Assembly (NCBI RefSeq): GCF_038397775.1
Contig: NZ_CP151650.1
Span: 2,294,001-2,358,000 of the forward strand
Length of the DNA: 64,000 nucleotides
DNA from: Pseudomonas sp. RC10
GTDB lineage: Bacteria; Pseudomonadota; Gammaproteobacteria; Pseudomonadales; Pseudomonadaceae
Direction: 5' to 3'
The position numbers and the translations under genes were made by a program. This document shows, piece by piece, positions 52,349 to 61,592 of the stretch. The notes under the pieces are model-generated. The model ran no database searches, was not told the origin of the DNA, and was given only the letters and a program-made list of their open reading frames with translations. The stretch's first letter is position 1. Every line of letters starts with the position of its first letter.

Positions 52349-52825
52349 ATGACACGAACACCACACGCCCACCGCCTTCGTACCGGTCGATTTTCGGAGT
52401 CGGGCAGGGTGTATCTGATTACTTCCGCAACCGAAGATCGTCGCCCATTTTTTTCAGATTTTCACTTGGGACGTCTGGTGGTGGACCAATTCAAGCGCGC
52501 CGATGAAAGCGGAATCGCCACCTCCCTGGCGTGGGTCGTCATGCCGGATCACTTTCACTGGCTGCTGGAACTCAGCACCGGCTCTCTGGAGCGGCTCGTC
52601 AAACAGGTCAAAGCCAGTAGTGCGGTCGCACTAAACCGCGCAATGCGCCGCCGAGGACACGTATGGCAGCGTGGCTTTTATGACCGGGCGTTGCGTTATG
52701 ACGAAGATCATAAGGCGGCCGCCCGGTACATCGTCTTGAACCCTGTCAGAGCTGGATTGGTGACGCGGGTCGGGGATTACCCCCTGTGGGATTGCGTCTG
52801 GGTCGGAGATTCGGACGCGGGGTAG
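52349..52825 (+). mobile_element. REP-associated tyrosine transposase (RAYT)
   Basis: A 158-residue Y1-type HUH transposase (IS200/IS605-like fold). The HUH site is WVVMPDHFHWLLEL (H-F-H); the later GHVWQRGFYDRALR and YIVLNPVRAGL motifs are the RAYT signature with the likely catalytic Tyr in this region. It is flanked by rightward REPs at 52160-52178 and 52848-52871. RAYTs are domesticated enzymes that process and spread REPs. ATG 52349 has GAGGG six bases upstream. Confidence 0.92.
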
Positions 52826-52864
52826 AACAGCGGTAGCACGGCGCTTCTGTAGGCGCGAATTCAT

Positions 52865-53119
52865 TCGCGAAGAAGGCCCAGGCGCTGGGGAGGGTTGGCT
52901 GCGAACGTTTCCTTCATGGCGTTAAAGGAGGGAACTACGTCCTTTTCCCTGTGCGTTGCGGTGACGAAAATGCCCACCGTTTCATGAGCAGGCGTCCTTG
53001 AGCGCCTCGACACCCATGGCATCGAACACGTCCCGCGACTGTGCAGCCTCCGTCTGGATACGGCAGAAGGGGGTGGGCGGCCGTTCGATCTGCGGATCAT
53101 TGACCGACTCGGAGCCCCT
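52865..53119. other. Gap before the efflux operon
   Basis: 255 bp between the last REP and the adaptor gene. On the leftward strand a frame reads RIQTEAAQSRDVFDAMG and ends EALKDACS with TGA at 52985-52987; it could be the tail of a broken gene, but has no start or known domain. The right end should hold the promoter of the efflux operon. No MexT-type regulator gene is next to it. Confidence 0.35.
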
Positions 53120-54259
53120 ATGACAACCCTATTGAAGCCGCGCCTGGCCCTCGTTCTGGCAGGCGGCTGTTTACTTGCCGCTGGCGTGACGTATGGCCTG
53201 ATGGAACGTACAGAGCAGGCGGTCGCACAGGAAGCGCCACATTTGCCGGTGGTCGATGTGGCGGTGGTGAAGCAGCAGAACGTGACCGACTGGCAGTTCT
53301 ATTCGGGGCGTTTGAGCGCCGTGGAGCGGGTGGATGTTCGGCCGCAAGTCTCCGGCACGCTGACGTTCGTCAACATCCATGACGGGCAGATGGTGAAACA
53401 GGGAGACGTGCTGTTCGTGATCGACCCGCGCCCCTATCAGGCGCAGGTAGACCGGGCAAAAGGCGAGGTCGCAGCGGCCAGGGCGCGGATGGCCTACACG
53501 CAGAATGATTGGGCGAGGGCGCAACGGCTCCTGGCTGAAAACGCCATCGCCCGGCGCGACTACGACGAAAAAAACAATGCCGCGCTGGAGGCCGTCGCCC
53601 ATCTGAAAACCGCCGAGGCCACGTTGAAGGCTGCCGAAATCGACTTGGCTTACACCCAGGTGACTGCGCCGATTTCAGGACGGGTTTCCCGCGCTGAGGT
53701 GACGTTGGGCAACCTCGTCCATGCGGGCGCCGGTGCGGAGTCGCTGACCACCGTCATGTCCATGGACCCGATCTACGCCGAGTTCAATGCCGACGAACAG
53801 ACGTACTTGAAATACATCCGCAGCGTAGGCCGCAACGGCAAGGTGCCGGTCGACCTCGGGCTGGGCAACGAGACCGGCTATTCGCGCCGTGGCGTCATTC
53901 AATCCGTCGACAATGCCCTCGACACCTCATCCGGCACCATCCGTGTGCGGGCGCGCTTCGACAACGCCGATGGCGCGTTGCTGCCTGGTCTGTATGCGCG
54001 GCTCAAAGTCGGGGGCAGCGAGCCCTATCCGGCGCTGCTGATGGACGACGCCGCGATGGGCACCGATCAGGACAAGCGGTTCGCCTACGTCGTCGGCGAG
54101 GACGATCACGTCGTGTACCGCCAGGTCGTTCTCGGCGATCTGCAGGGCAACGAACGCATCGTCAAGTCCGGATTGAAGGAGGGCGAACGGGTGGTCGTCA
54201 GCGGGCTGCAACGGGTACGTCCGGGAGACAAAGTATCTGTCGGCACATCGGTGCAATAG
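53120..54259 (+). CDS. RND efflux periplasmic adaptor (MexE-like)
   Basis: A 379-residue membrane-fusion protein. The N-terminal anchor (LALVLAGGCLLAAGVTYGL) is followed by the lipoyl halves (FYSGRLSAVERVDVRPQVSG; VTAPISGRVSRAEVT), an alpha hairpin (~95-170) and the beta-barrel and membrane-proximal domains. It links the RND pump to the outer-membrane channel. Sequence start and length fit the MexE/BpeE group. First gene of a three-gene efflux operon. Confidence 0.93.
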   Translation: MTTLLKPRLALVLAGGCLLAAGVTYGLMERTEQAVAQEAPHLPVVDVAVVKQQNVTDWQFYSGRLSAVERVDVRPQVSGTLTFVNIHDGQMVKQGDVLFVIDPRPYQAQVDRAKGEVAAARARMAYTQNDWARAQRLLAENAIARRDYDEKNNAALEAVAHLKTAEATLKAAEIDLAYTQVTAPISGRVSRAEVTLGNLVHAGAGAESLTTVMSMDPIYAEFNADEQTYLKYIRSVGRNGKVPVDLGLGNETGYSRRGVIQSVDNALDTSSGTIRVRARFDNADGALLPGLYARLKVGGSEPYPALLMDDAAMGTDQDKRFAYVVGEDDHVVYRQVVLGDLQGNERIVKSGLKEGERVVVSGLQRVRPGDKVSVGTSVQ

Positions 54260-54341
54260 CCATGTGTGAACGACATGTCCATCCGCCGCTCGGCCACGCC
54301 GGCAACGCTCGATTCCGCAGGCTCACGCAGAAGACTGACTC

Positions 54342-57300
54342 ATGAAAATTTCCAACTTCTTTATCGACCGTCCTATCTTCGCAGGCGTGCTGTCGGTGCT
54401 GATTCTGCTGGGCGGGCTGATTGCGATTTTCCGCCTGCCTATCGCCGAATACCCCGAGGTCGTGCCGCCGTCGGTGACGGTCAGCACCCAATACCCCGGC
54501 GCCAATCCGAAGGTCATCGCCGAAACGGTCGCCGCGCCCCTGGAAGAAAAGATCAACGGCGTCGAAAACATGCTGTACATGCAGTCCCAGGCGAACAGCG
54601 ACGGCAACCTGACCCTCACCGTGACCTTTGCCTTGGGCACCGACCCGGACCTGGCGACCCAGTTGGTGCAGAACCGGGTCAATCAGGCCTTGCCCCGGTT
54701 GCCTGAAGACGTACAACGCCTGGGTGTCACCACGCAAAAGAGCACGTCCTCGCTGGTGCTGTTTCTGCACTTGGTGTCGCCGAACGGCCGCTACGACAAC
54801 ACCTACCTGCGTAATTACGCGTTGCGCAACGTGAAGACCAGATTCGAGCGCATCCATGGCGTCGGTCGCGTCGACTTGTGGGGCTCGGGTGACTATTCGA
54901 TGCGGGTCTGGCTGGACCCCGCCAAGGTCGCGCAACGCAACCTCACCGCGCTGGACGTGGTCAACGCGATCAAGGAGCAAAACATTCAGGTGGCGGCGGG
55001 GGCCGTGGGCGCAGCGCCTGCGGCACCGGGCACGGCCATGCAATTGACCGTCAACGCACAGGGCCGCCTGAAAACCGTTTCCGAGTTCGAAGACATCGTG
55101 CTCAAGACCGGCGCCAACGGGGCCGTCACCCATCTTCGGGATGTGGCGCGGGTGGAGCTGGCCGCAACAGAATACGGCCTGCGCGCTTTGCTCGACAACC
55201 AACCGGCGGTGTCCTTGGCGATTTACCAGACGCCGGGGGCCAACGCGCTGGACATCTCCGACGAGATCCGCGCACAGCTGGTGGACCTGAGCGCTGAGTT
55301 CCCGACGGACTTGGAATACCGGCTGGTGTACGACCCGACGCGCTTCGTCAAATCCAGCATCCAGGCGGTCATCCACACCCTGCTCGAAGCCATCGCCCTC
55401 GTCGTGGTGGTGGTCATCGTGTTCCTGCAATCGTGGCGCACGTCGTTGATTCCCCTGATCGCCGTGCCGGTTTCGATCATCGGCACCTTTGCGTTGCTGC
55501 TGGTGTTCGGTTACTCCATCAACGCGTTGTCGCTGTTCGGCATGGTGCTGGCGATCGGTATCGTGGTCGATGACGCGATCGTCGTCGTGGAAAACGTCGA
55601 GCGCAACATCGCCAGCGGACTCGCCCCCCGAGAGGCGACGTATCAGGCGATGCAGGAAGTCAGCGGGCCGATCATCGCCATCGCCCTGACCCTGATCGCA
55701 GTGTTCGTGCCGCTGGCCTTCATGAGCGGCCTCACCGGCCAGTTTTACAAACAGTTCGCGATGACCATTGCGATCTCCACCGTCATTTCCGCGTTCAACT
55801 CCCTGACCCTCTCCCCGGCCTTGACCGCGCTGCTGCTGCGCGGTCATGACGCGCCCGAAGACTGGCTGACACGCGGGATGAACAGGGTGTGCGGACGAGG
55901 TTTTCGCGCGTTTAACCACGTCTTTCATCGCGGCTCGGAGCGCTATTCGAAGGGGGTGAACGGCGTTATCCGGCACAAGGGCAGCATGCTGATGATCTAT
56001 GCAGTGTTGCTGGGGTTGACCGTGCTGATCGCCAAGGTCGTGCCGGGCGGGTTTCTGCCGCAACAGGACAAGGAATACCTGGTCACCATCGCCCAGTTGC
56101 CGAACGGCGCGTCCCTCGATCGCACCGAAGAGGTGATTCGCCAGATGAGCGAGATCGTCATGCATCAGCCTGGTGCGGCCCATGCCGTGGGCTATCCGGG
56201 GCTGTCAGTGAACGGGTTCATGAACAGTTCGAGCGCCGGCATCGTGTTCGTGCCGCTCAAGCCCTTTGCCGAACGTCAGGGGGCCGACGAAACGGCGGCG
56301 GCCATTGTCGCATCCCTGAACCAGAAGTTCGCCAGCATCAAGGGGGCCTACGTCGCGGCCTTCCCGCCACCCCCCATTCTCGGCCTCGGCACCCTCGGCG
56401 GGTTCAAGATGCAGCTCGAAGACCGCGCTGACCTGGGTTATGAGGCGTTGGACAAGGCCGCCAAGGCGTTCATGGCCGAAGCCGCCAAAACCCCGGAACT
56501 GGGCGGATCACTGAGCAACTACCAGATCAACTTCCCGCAGTTGAACATCGAGCTGGACCGGGTGAAGGCCAAGCAGCTCGGGGTCTCCGTGTCCGATGTG
56601 TTCAGCACACTGCAGGTCTACCTCGGATCGCTGTACGCCAATGACTTCAACGCGTTCGGCCGGGTGTATCAGGTGCGGGTCCAGGCCGACGCGCCGTTCC
56701 GCCAACGGGCCGACGACATTCTTCAGTTAAAGACGCGTAACGACCGGGGGGAAATGGTGCCGCTGTCCTCGTTGTTGCACGTGACACCGACGTACGGCCC
56801 GGACATGGTCGTGCGCTACAACGGCTACACGGCTGCCGATATCAATGGCGGCCCGGCGCCCGGTTATTCCTCGGGCCAAGCGCAAGCAGCGGCTGAGCGT
56901 ATTGCGTTACGGGTCTTGCCCCAAGGCGTGAAGTTCGAATGGACCGACCTGACCTATCAGCAAGTGCTGGCCGGTAACGCGGGGCTGTGGGTGTTCCCGA
57001 TCAGCGTGCTGCTGGTATTCCTGGTCCTGGCGGCGTTGTACGAAAGCCTGACCCTGCCGCTGGCGGTGATCATGATCGTGCCGATGAGTGTGCTGTGCGC
57101 CTTGACCGGTGTGTGGCTGACCCACGGCGACAACAACATCTTCACCCAGATCGGCTTGATGGTGCTGGTTGCCCTGGCATCAAAAAACGCGATTCTGATG
57201 GTCGAGTTCGCGCGAGAGCTGGAACACGACGGCTACACGCCGTTGCGCGCCGCCATCGAAGCCAGTCGGCTGCGTCTGCGCCCGATCCTGATGACCTCCA

Positions 57301-57518
57301 TCGCGTTCGTCATGGGTGTCGTGCCACTGGTGTTCTCCTCCGGGGCAGGCGCTGAAATGCGCCAGGCCATGGGCATTTCCGTGTTCTTCGGGATGCTGGG
57401 CGTCACCGGTTTCGGCCTGGCGTTGACCCCGGTTTTCTATGTGGTCCTGCGCACGTTGGCAGGCGGCAAGGTCCATGTGGCGCAGAAAGACGCGCCGTCC
57501 CTGTCAACGACTGTCTGA
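54342..57518 (+). CDS. RND multidrug efflux permease (MexF-like)
   Basis: A 1058-residue HAE1-family RND pump with 12 membrane helices and two large periplasmic loops. FFIDRPIFAGVLSVLILLGG starts TM1; the TM4 proton-relay Asp pair lies in GIVVDDAIVVVENVERN, and the TM10 Lys in LVALASKNAILMVEFAREL. Length and DRPIFAGVLS start match MexF (1062). Likely substrates in that group are chloramphenicol, quinolones and trimethoprim, but specificity is not readable here. Confidence 0.95.
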   Translation: MKISNFFIDRPIFAGVLSVLILLGGLIAIFRLPIAEYPEVVPPSVTVSTQYPGANPKVIAETVAAPLEEKINGVENMLYMQSQANSDGNLTLTVTFALGTDPDLATQLVQNRVNQALPRLPEDVQRLGVTTQKSTSSLVLFLHLVSPNGRYDNTYLRNYALRNVKTRFERIHGVGRVDLWGSGDYSMRVWLDPAKVAQRNLTALDVVNAIKEQNIQVAAGAVGAAPAAPGTAMQLTVNAQGRLKTVSEFEDIVLKTGANGAVTHLRDVARVELAATEYGLRALLDNQPAVSLAIYQTPGANALDISDEIRAQLVDLSAEFPTDLEYRLVYDPTRFVKSSIQAVIHTLLEAIALVVVVVIVFLQSWRTSLIPLIAVPVSIIGTFALLLVFGYSINALSLFGMVLAIGIVVDDAIVVVENVERNIASGLAPREATYQAMQEVSGPIIAIALTLIAVFVPLAFMSGLTGQFYKQFAMTIAISTVISAFNSLTLSPALTALLLRGHDAPEDWLTRGMNRVCGRGFRAFNHVFHRGSERYSKGVNGVIRHKGSMLMIYAVLLGLTVLIAKVVPGGFLPQQDKEYLVTIAQLPNGASLDRTEEVIRQMSEIVMHQPGAAHAVGYPGLSVNGFMNSSSAGIVFVPLKPFAERQGADETAAAIVASLNQKFASIKGAYVAAFPPPPILGLGTLGGFKMQLEDRADLGYEALDKAAKAFMAEAAKTPELGGSLSNYQINFPQLNIELDRVKAKQLGVSVSDVFSTLQVYLGSLYANDFNAFGRVYQVRVQADAPFRQRADDILQLKTRNDRGEMVPLSSLLHVTPTYGPDMVVRYNGYTAADINGGPAPGYSSGQAQAAAERIALRVLPQGVKFEWTDLTYQQVLAGNAGLWVFPISVLLVFLVLAALYESLTLPLAVIMIVPMSVLCALTGVWLTHGDNNIFTQIGLMVLVALASKNAILMVEFARELEHDGYTPLRAAIEASRLRLRPILMTSIAFVMGVVPLVFSSGAGAEMRQAMGISVFFGMLGVTGFGLALTPVFYVVLRTLAGGKVHVAQKDAPSLSTTV

Positions 57519-57528
57519 GGAACGCACC

Positions 57529-59007
57529 ATGATCGATAGGCTGATACACGGCCACGCCACACGGTGGGCGGCCGGCGCGCTGCTCTTGTTGCTGGGCGCT
57601 TGCTCCGTCGCGCCCTCTTATGAACGGCCACACGTCCACACGCCCGAGCGCTTCAAAGAGGCTGCGGTGACCGATCGCTGGAAAACAGCGGAACCGGCGG
57701 ACGACCGGCAGCGGGGTGAATGGTGGACCCTCTTCAACGACCCGGTGCTCAACGACCTGGAACGCCAGGCCGCCGAGGCCAACCAGAATCTGAAAGCCGC
57801 CGCAGCACGGGTGCTGCAGGCGAGGGCGGAGTCGTCAGCGGCCCGTGCCAGTCGGTTTCCCACCCTCGACGCAGGCTTCGGGCCGACTCGCGAGCGGCTT
57901 TCTCCAGCGTCGCAGTTTCAGTCGGACAGCGCTCACGTGCCCACTCAGACCCTATGGCGCGCACAGGCCACGGCCTCTTACGAAGCCGATCTGTTCGGCA
58001 GGGTGAGTGAAAGCGTCAACGCTGCGGTAGCGGATCAAGCGCAGCAAGAGGCGCTGTTTCATTCGGTACAACTGGCGCTCCAGGCCGACGTTGCCCGCAA
58101 CTACTTTGAACTGCGCGAGTACGACAATCAGCTTCGCCTGTATCAACGCACCGTGGCGCTTCGGGAAGACACGTTGAAATTGGTAGAGGCCCGCTTCAAA
58201 GAGGGGGACATCAGTGAACTCGACGATGCCCGTGCCCGCCACGAGCTGTTCGCGGCCCGCGCCGACTCATCGGGTGTGGCGCGGCTTCGCGCCGCGTCCG
58301 AACACAGCCTCGCGGTATTGCTGGGACAAGCGCCTGCTGAATTCGGATTGGCCCCCTCGCCGCTGGAGCCGGTCCGCATGCAGGTGCCAGACGTCATGCC
58401 GTCTGAACTGCTGGAACGTCGGCCTGACATTGCCGCAGCGGAGCGGGCCATGGCCGCCGCCAACGCGCGCATCGGCCTGGCGAAATCCGCGTTTTTTCCT
58501 CGGCTGGTGATCAACGGTGCAGGCGGTTTCGAGGCGGGCTCACTGGGCAATCTCTTTGACTGGTCCACGCGTGCCTTTGTCTTGGGGCCGTTGACCGGCA
58601 CCGCATTGACCTTGCCCCTTTTCGACGGTGGCCGTCGACAGGCCGACCTCGACACGGCCCGCGCCCAGTATGAAGAAGACGTCGCCCGCTACCGCGAACA
58701 GGTGCTGATCGCGTTTCGGGAAGTGGAGGACAGCTTGTCCGACCTTCGGTTGCTGGGAGAGCAGACTCGGGACCAAAGCACAGCCGTCAGCGCCTCGCAG
58801 CGCACCGAGCGGCTGTCGAAAAAACAGTACGAGGAAGGGCAGATCAGCTACCTGGATGTCATCGATGCGCAACGTCAAGTGTTGCAGACCGAGCTGCAAC
58901 TGAGCCGCCTGACCGGTGTTCAAGCAGCGGCAACGGTGAATCTGGTCCGCGCACTCGGTGGTGGTTGGGAGCGAGGCGGTGAGAGTCAGGTGGTGAGAGC
59001 AAGGTGA
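57529..59007 (+). CDS. Outer-membrane efflux lipoprotein (OprN/NodT-like)
   Basis: A 492-residue TolC-like channel. Lipoprotein signal: AAGALLLLLGACSVAP with acylated Cys. Two OEP repeats follow with WWTLFNDPVLNDLERQAAEANQNL and LLERRPDIAAAERAMAAANARIGLAKSAFFP. Eleven bp after the pump gene; the ATG has GAGG upstream. It completes a MexEF-OprN-like system. Confidence 0.93.
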   Translation: MIDRLIHGHATRWAAGALLLLLGACSVAPSYERPHVHTPERFKEAAVTDRWKTAEPADDRQRGEWWTLFNDPVLNDLERQAAEANQNLKAAAARVLQARAESSAARASRFPTLDAGFGPTRERLSPASQFQSDSAHVPTQTLWRAQATASYEADLFGRVSESVNAAVADQAQQEALFHSVQLALQADVARNYFELREYDNQLRLYQRTVALREDTLKLVEARFKEGDISELDDARARHELFAARADSSGVARLRAASEHSLAVLLGQAPAEFGLAPSPLEPVRMQVPDVMPSELLERRPDIAAAERAMAAANARIGLAKSAFFPRLVINGAGGFEAGSLGNLFDWSTRAFVLGPLTGTALTLPLFDGGRRQADLDTARAQYEEDVARYREQVLIAFREVEDSLSDLRLLGEQTRDQSTAVSASQRTERLSKKQYEEGQISYLDVIDAQRQVLQTELQLSRLTGVQAAATVNLVRALGGGWERGGESQVVRAR

Positions 59008-59082
59008 TGAGAGCAAGGTGATGAGGAGCGAAGCACGCTGAACCGGTCTGCGACCGACGCTCCTCCCGTGCGGTGAAGGGAC

Positions 59083-59523
59083 TTAGCGGTTATGCCGCAA
59101 AATCGAGAAATTCAGCGAAGCCGCCACACTCAGCCAGATGAGATAGGGGAACAAAATCAGCCCGGTGATCAGGTCCACCGGCATTGCCACCACGATCAGC
59201 GTGGCAACGGTGAGCCAGAGCGCCGCAAGAATGACCATGCCCGCGACGATGCGATGGGCGCCGAAGAACACCGGCGTCCATAACGTGTTGAGGGCGATTT
59301 GAGCAGCCCACAAGGCCAACGCGGTTTGGCTGTCGGGGAGCAACGTCAGTCGATAACCGGCCCAGGCCAGCAACAGATAAATGATCGTCCAGACCACCGG
59401 GAACGCCCAGTTTGGCGGAGTGAAGCGGGGCTTTTGCAGGCTTTCGTACCAACTGCCGGGTTTGAAGATCACGCCGGTGCTGGCAGCAGCGGCGCAGGCA
59501 ATCAGAAAGATATAAAAAGTCAT
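59083..59523 (-). CDS. tspO: TspO/MBR-family membrane protein
   Basis: A 146-residue five-helix protein. SWYESLQKPRFTPPNWAFPVVWTIIYLLLAWAGY holds the conserved W-Y-x-x-L-x-K-P and P-P-x-W-x-F motifs; ALNTLWTPVFFGAHR (NxxWxxxFF) is the third. TspO binds porphyrins and cholesterol-like ligands and responds to light or oxygen in other bacteria. Here it stands alone. Confidence 0.95.
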   Translation of the reverse strand: MTFYIFLIACAAAASTGVIFKPGSWYESLQKPRFTPPNWAFPVVWTIIYLLLAWAGYRLTLLPDSQTALALWAAQIALNTLWTPVFFGAHRIVAGMVILAALWLTVATLIVVAMPVDLITGLILFPYLIWLSVAASLNFSILRHNR

Positions 59524-59604
59524 CGAGTGTCCTATGGCGTGAGCGATTGGGTGGGGTCGGTTCTTTGGGATTGGACGCGTCCAGCGGTAAAAGGTCCTGA
59601 TTGA

Positions 59605-59928
59605 TCAAGATTCGGGTGTATTCAGCGCCTCGTACCACTCGGCATACGGCGTGTTCCTGACCATGCGCCGATTCAAATCAGGCGCTCCGTCGTTCCACCA
59701 GACCGGCCCGCGCTCTCCCAAACCCACTTTGGCCGCGTTGACCTGCGCCCGCGCCGCTTTCAGTTGCGCTGAGTCCCGCGACGTTTTCGCGGCTTTGACC
59801 GCCCGCCGCGCCGCCATCAGTTCATTCACTCGCTGCTGACGTTGCGCTTCGTCGAGGGCCGGATTGGAGCAGCGCCACAGCCGTTCCTTGACGACGAAAT
59901 ACCGGCCATCGGGGGTTGTCGGGTACAT
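59605..59928 (-). CDS. Small conserved-looking basic protein of unknown function
   Basis: A 107-residue protein starting YPTTPDGRYFVVKERLWRC with an Arg/Lys/Ala-rich coiled middle (ELMAARRAVKAAKTSRDSAQLKAARAQV) and a closing GPVWWNDGAPDLNRRMVRN. No domain I know. The coding pattern in this frame is good, and the frame stays open far upstream, but ATG 59928 has a plausible position. It may bind nucleic acid. Confidence 0.6.
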   Translation of the reverse strand: MYPTTPDGRYFVVKERLWRCSNPALDEAQRQQRVNELMAARRAVKAAKTSRDSAQLKAARAQVNAAKVGLGERGPVWWNDGAPDLNRRMVRNTPYAEWYEALNTPES

Positions 59929-60060
59929 GCGCAAAGCTCCATGGGTTGAACACGTAGCCGGATCTGGCCAAGGGATTGAACGGACGACGCCGTACATTTC
60001 ACTGAACTTGTGCCGCCGCATCAGGGCCTGATGTTGACAGCCAGCACAGGAGAGACCGTG

Positions 60061-60309
60061 ATGAACACCGATCAATTCAATCAGTACGATGCGGAGCGTC
60101 TTCACCACCGCGTGGCCCAAGAACTGGGCTTGACCAGCGACGAGCTGAAAACCTGGATGATCAACGACATCGAGCGCGTCACCGAAGGTGGCAAGGACGT
60201 TGGGCACATGGTCGTGTTTCGGGAGTCCACGCCGCCTGAGGTCCTCGACAAGTTGCAGCACCGGCAGAGCCAGTTCACCGCCATGACTGGCGTCATTCCT
60301 CACGAATGA
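60061..60309 (+). CDS. Small hypothetical protein
   Basis: An 82-residue protein (NTDQFNQYDAERLHHRVAQE start, DELKTWMINDIERVTEGG middle). ATG 60061 follows a GGAGAG Shine-Dalgarno about ten bases upstream. Composition is acidic and helical, with no membrane segment. Not recognised. It lies just before another small gene and may be co-expressed with it. Confidence 0.6.
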   Translation: MNTDQFNQYDAERLHHRVAQELGLTSDELKTWMINDIERVTEGGKDVGHMVVFRESTPPEVLDKLQHRQSQFTAMTGVIPHE

Positions 60310-60328
60310 CCGACAGGAGCCCTCCGTG

Positions 60329-60466
60329 ATGAGCCAGGAAAAAACACCCGTGAACGAAACGCCAAAGACACCCAAACAACCTGACGTACCGGCGCACTCG
60401 ACCGAAGAAGAGAAGGCGCGTCTGAAAGACTTCAATAAGGACGGGATACCGCCCGGCGTGAGCTGA
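60329..60466 (+). CDS. Very small hydrophilic protein (45 residues)
   Basis: ATG 60329 has AGGAG nine bases upstream, and TGA ends at 60466. The peptide is Glu/Lys/Pro-rich (EKTPVNETPKTPKQP, then STEEEKARLKDFNKDGIPPG). It lies 19 bp after the previous stop. A D-x-D/N-K-D-G tract (DFNKDG) resembles half of an EF-hand or a dockerin-like loop but is too short to judge. Function unknown. Confidence 0.5.
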   Translation: MSQEKTPVNETPKTPKQPDVPAHSTEEEKARLKDFNKDGIPPGVS

Positions 60467-60571
60467 AGCACCGCCGTCAGTCTGCCGAGGCATTGTCGGT
60501 TCTGGCCGCTGGAAGACGTGCTCAGCAACGTCCTACAATGCGGCCATCGTTTTCACACAAAAGGCCCGGCC

Positions 60572-61024
60572 ATGCCTGCCGCTCTGACACGTCCGACTGC
60601 TGCCCCCCATCTGGCCCCCGGTGAAACCGTCGTGCTGTTCGACGGCGTCTGCAAACTGTGTAACGGCTGGGCGAAATTCCTCATTCGTCACGATCGCCAC
60701 AAGCGTGTCCGACTCGCCACTGTGCAATCGCGCGAAGGCCAGGATTTGCTGGCCTGGGCGGGTTTGGCGGTGGACGCGTTCGACACCATGGCGGTCATTC
60801 GTGATCAGCACTATTGGGTCAGGTCGGAGGCGTTTTTCGAAGTGGCATCGCTGCTGCCCGCGCCTTGGCCCGCACTCGGGTTGCTGCGAGTTTTTCCTCG
60901 GGCACTGCGCGACTGGGCGTACGACCGCATCGCGCTCAACCGCTATCGCTTGTTCGGCAAATACGACGTCTGCCTGATGCCGACCCCGGATCATCAGCAG
61001 CGCTTTCTCAAGGCACAGTCGTGA
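60572..61024 (+). CDS. DCC-family (DUF393) thiol-disulfide oxidoreductase-like protein
   Basis: A 150-residue protein with VVLFDGVCKLCNGWAKFLIR; the C-x-x-C pair follows the F-D-G-x-C motif of the DCC family. RVRLATVQSREGQDLL and the C-terminal YDRIALNRYRLFGKYDVC segment are also typical. Thioredoxin-like redox function is assumed. ATG 60572 is used; an in-frame start 54 bases earlier is not conserved. The TGA stop overlaps the GTG of the next gene. Confidence 0.85.
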   Translation: MPAALTRPTAAPHLAPGETVVLFDGVCKLCNGWAKFLIRHDRHKRVRLATVQSREGQDLLAWAGLAVDAFDTMAVIRDQHYWVRSEAFFEVASLLPAPWPALGLLRVFPRALRDWAYDRIALNRYRLFGKYDVCLMPTPDHQQRFLKAQS

Positions 61025-61407
61025 GCCCTTTGCGTCAGGCCCATTGGCTGGCGCGAGGTGGTCTGGCGTTCATGTTTGCCTACCACGGGTTGGTGCCGAA
61101 ACTCATCGCGTTAAGCCCGGGCGAGCAGGTATTGCTGCGCGCCCACGGTCTGGAAGGCGCGCCGTGGTTGTCACACGCCGCAGGTGCTGCGGAGCTAATG
61201 CTCGCCGCAGTTTTGCTGCTTGTCCCACGTCTGAACTGGCCTGTGACGCTGGCGGCGTTTGTGCTGCTGGGGCTGCTGGTGGACGTCGCTGTGATGCAAC
61301 CGTCCATGCTGGTCGATGCGTTCAACCCGGTCACCCTGAACGTGGCCGGGATGGTGCTGTGTGCGGTGGCATGGGTGACGCGGCAGGCTCAACACCCAAA
61401 CGGTTAG
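61021..61407 (+). CDS. DoxX-like four-helix membrane protein
   Basis: A 128-residue protein beginning at GTG 61021 (GTGA overlap with the DCC gene). ARGGLAFMFAYHGLVPKLI, AAGAAELMLAAVLLLVP, VTLAAFVLLGLLVDVAVM and LNVAGMVLCAVAWV form four helices, as in DoxX/DoxD families. Pairing of DCC and DoxX-like proteins is common and suggests a membrane thiol redox unit. Confidence 0.83.
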   Translation: MSPLRQAHWLARGGLAFMFAYHGLVPKLIALSPGEQVLLRAHGLEGAPWLSHAAGAAELMLAAVLLLVPRLNWPVTLAAFVLLGLLVDVAVMQPSMLVDAFNPVTLNVAGMVLCAVAWVTRQAQHPNG

Positions 61408-61592
61408 AGAACAGGGGACAGCCCGCCATCGACTCGTAAGTGAGTGCCCGTGATGTAACCCGCGAGAGGCCTGGCAAGGCGCAAGGATGCGCCCGCGCAC
61501 GTTTCGAGCCGGGTGAGGATTTTTTCTTCGGCGGCCGGAGGCGGCATTGAAACGGCAATGCCTCTGAGGTGCAGGCGGTCCTTTTCCCGAGG
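61404..61592 (-). pseudogene. 3' remnant of an SDR gene
   Basis: On the leftward strand, the frame reads HLRGIAVSMPPPAAEEK, then LARPLAGYITGTHLRVDGG and LSPVL, stopping at TAA (61404-61406). G-Y-I-T-G-x-x-L-x-V-D-G-G is the conserved C-terminus of short-chain dehydrogenases. The frame is closed upstream by the TAG of the next gene, so the N-terminal cofactor and catalytic parts are gone. About 60 codons survive, fused in frame position with the preceding gene except for its stop. Confidence 0.7.

Noticed and set aside
54198..56183. 661-codon leftward open frame opposite the RND pump
   Set aside because: His/Gln/Arg-rich shadow without start signal or domain; the pump frame is full-length and conserved.
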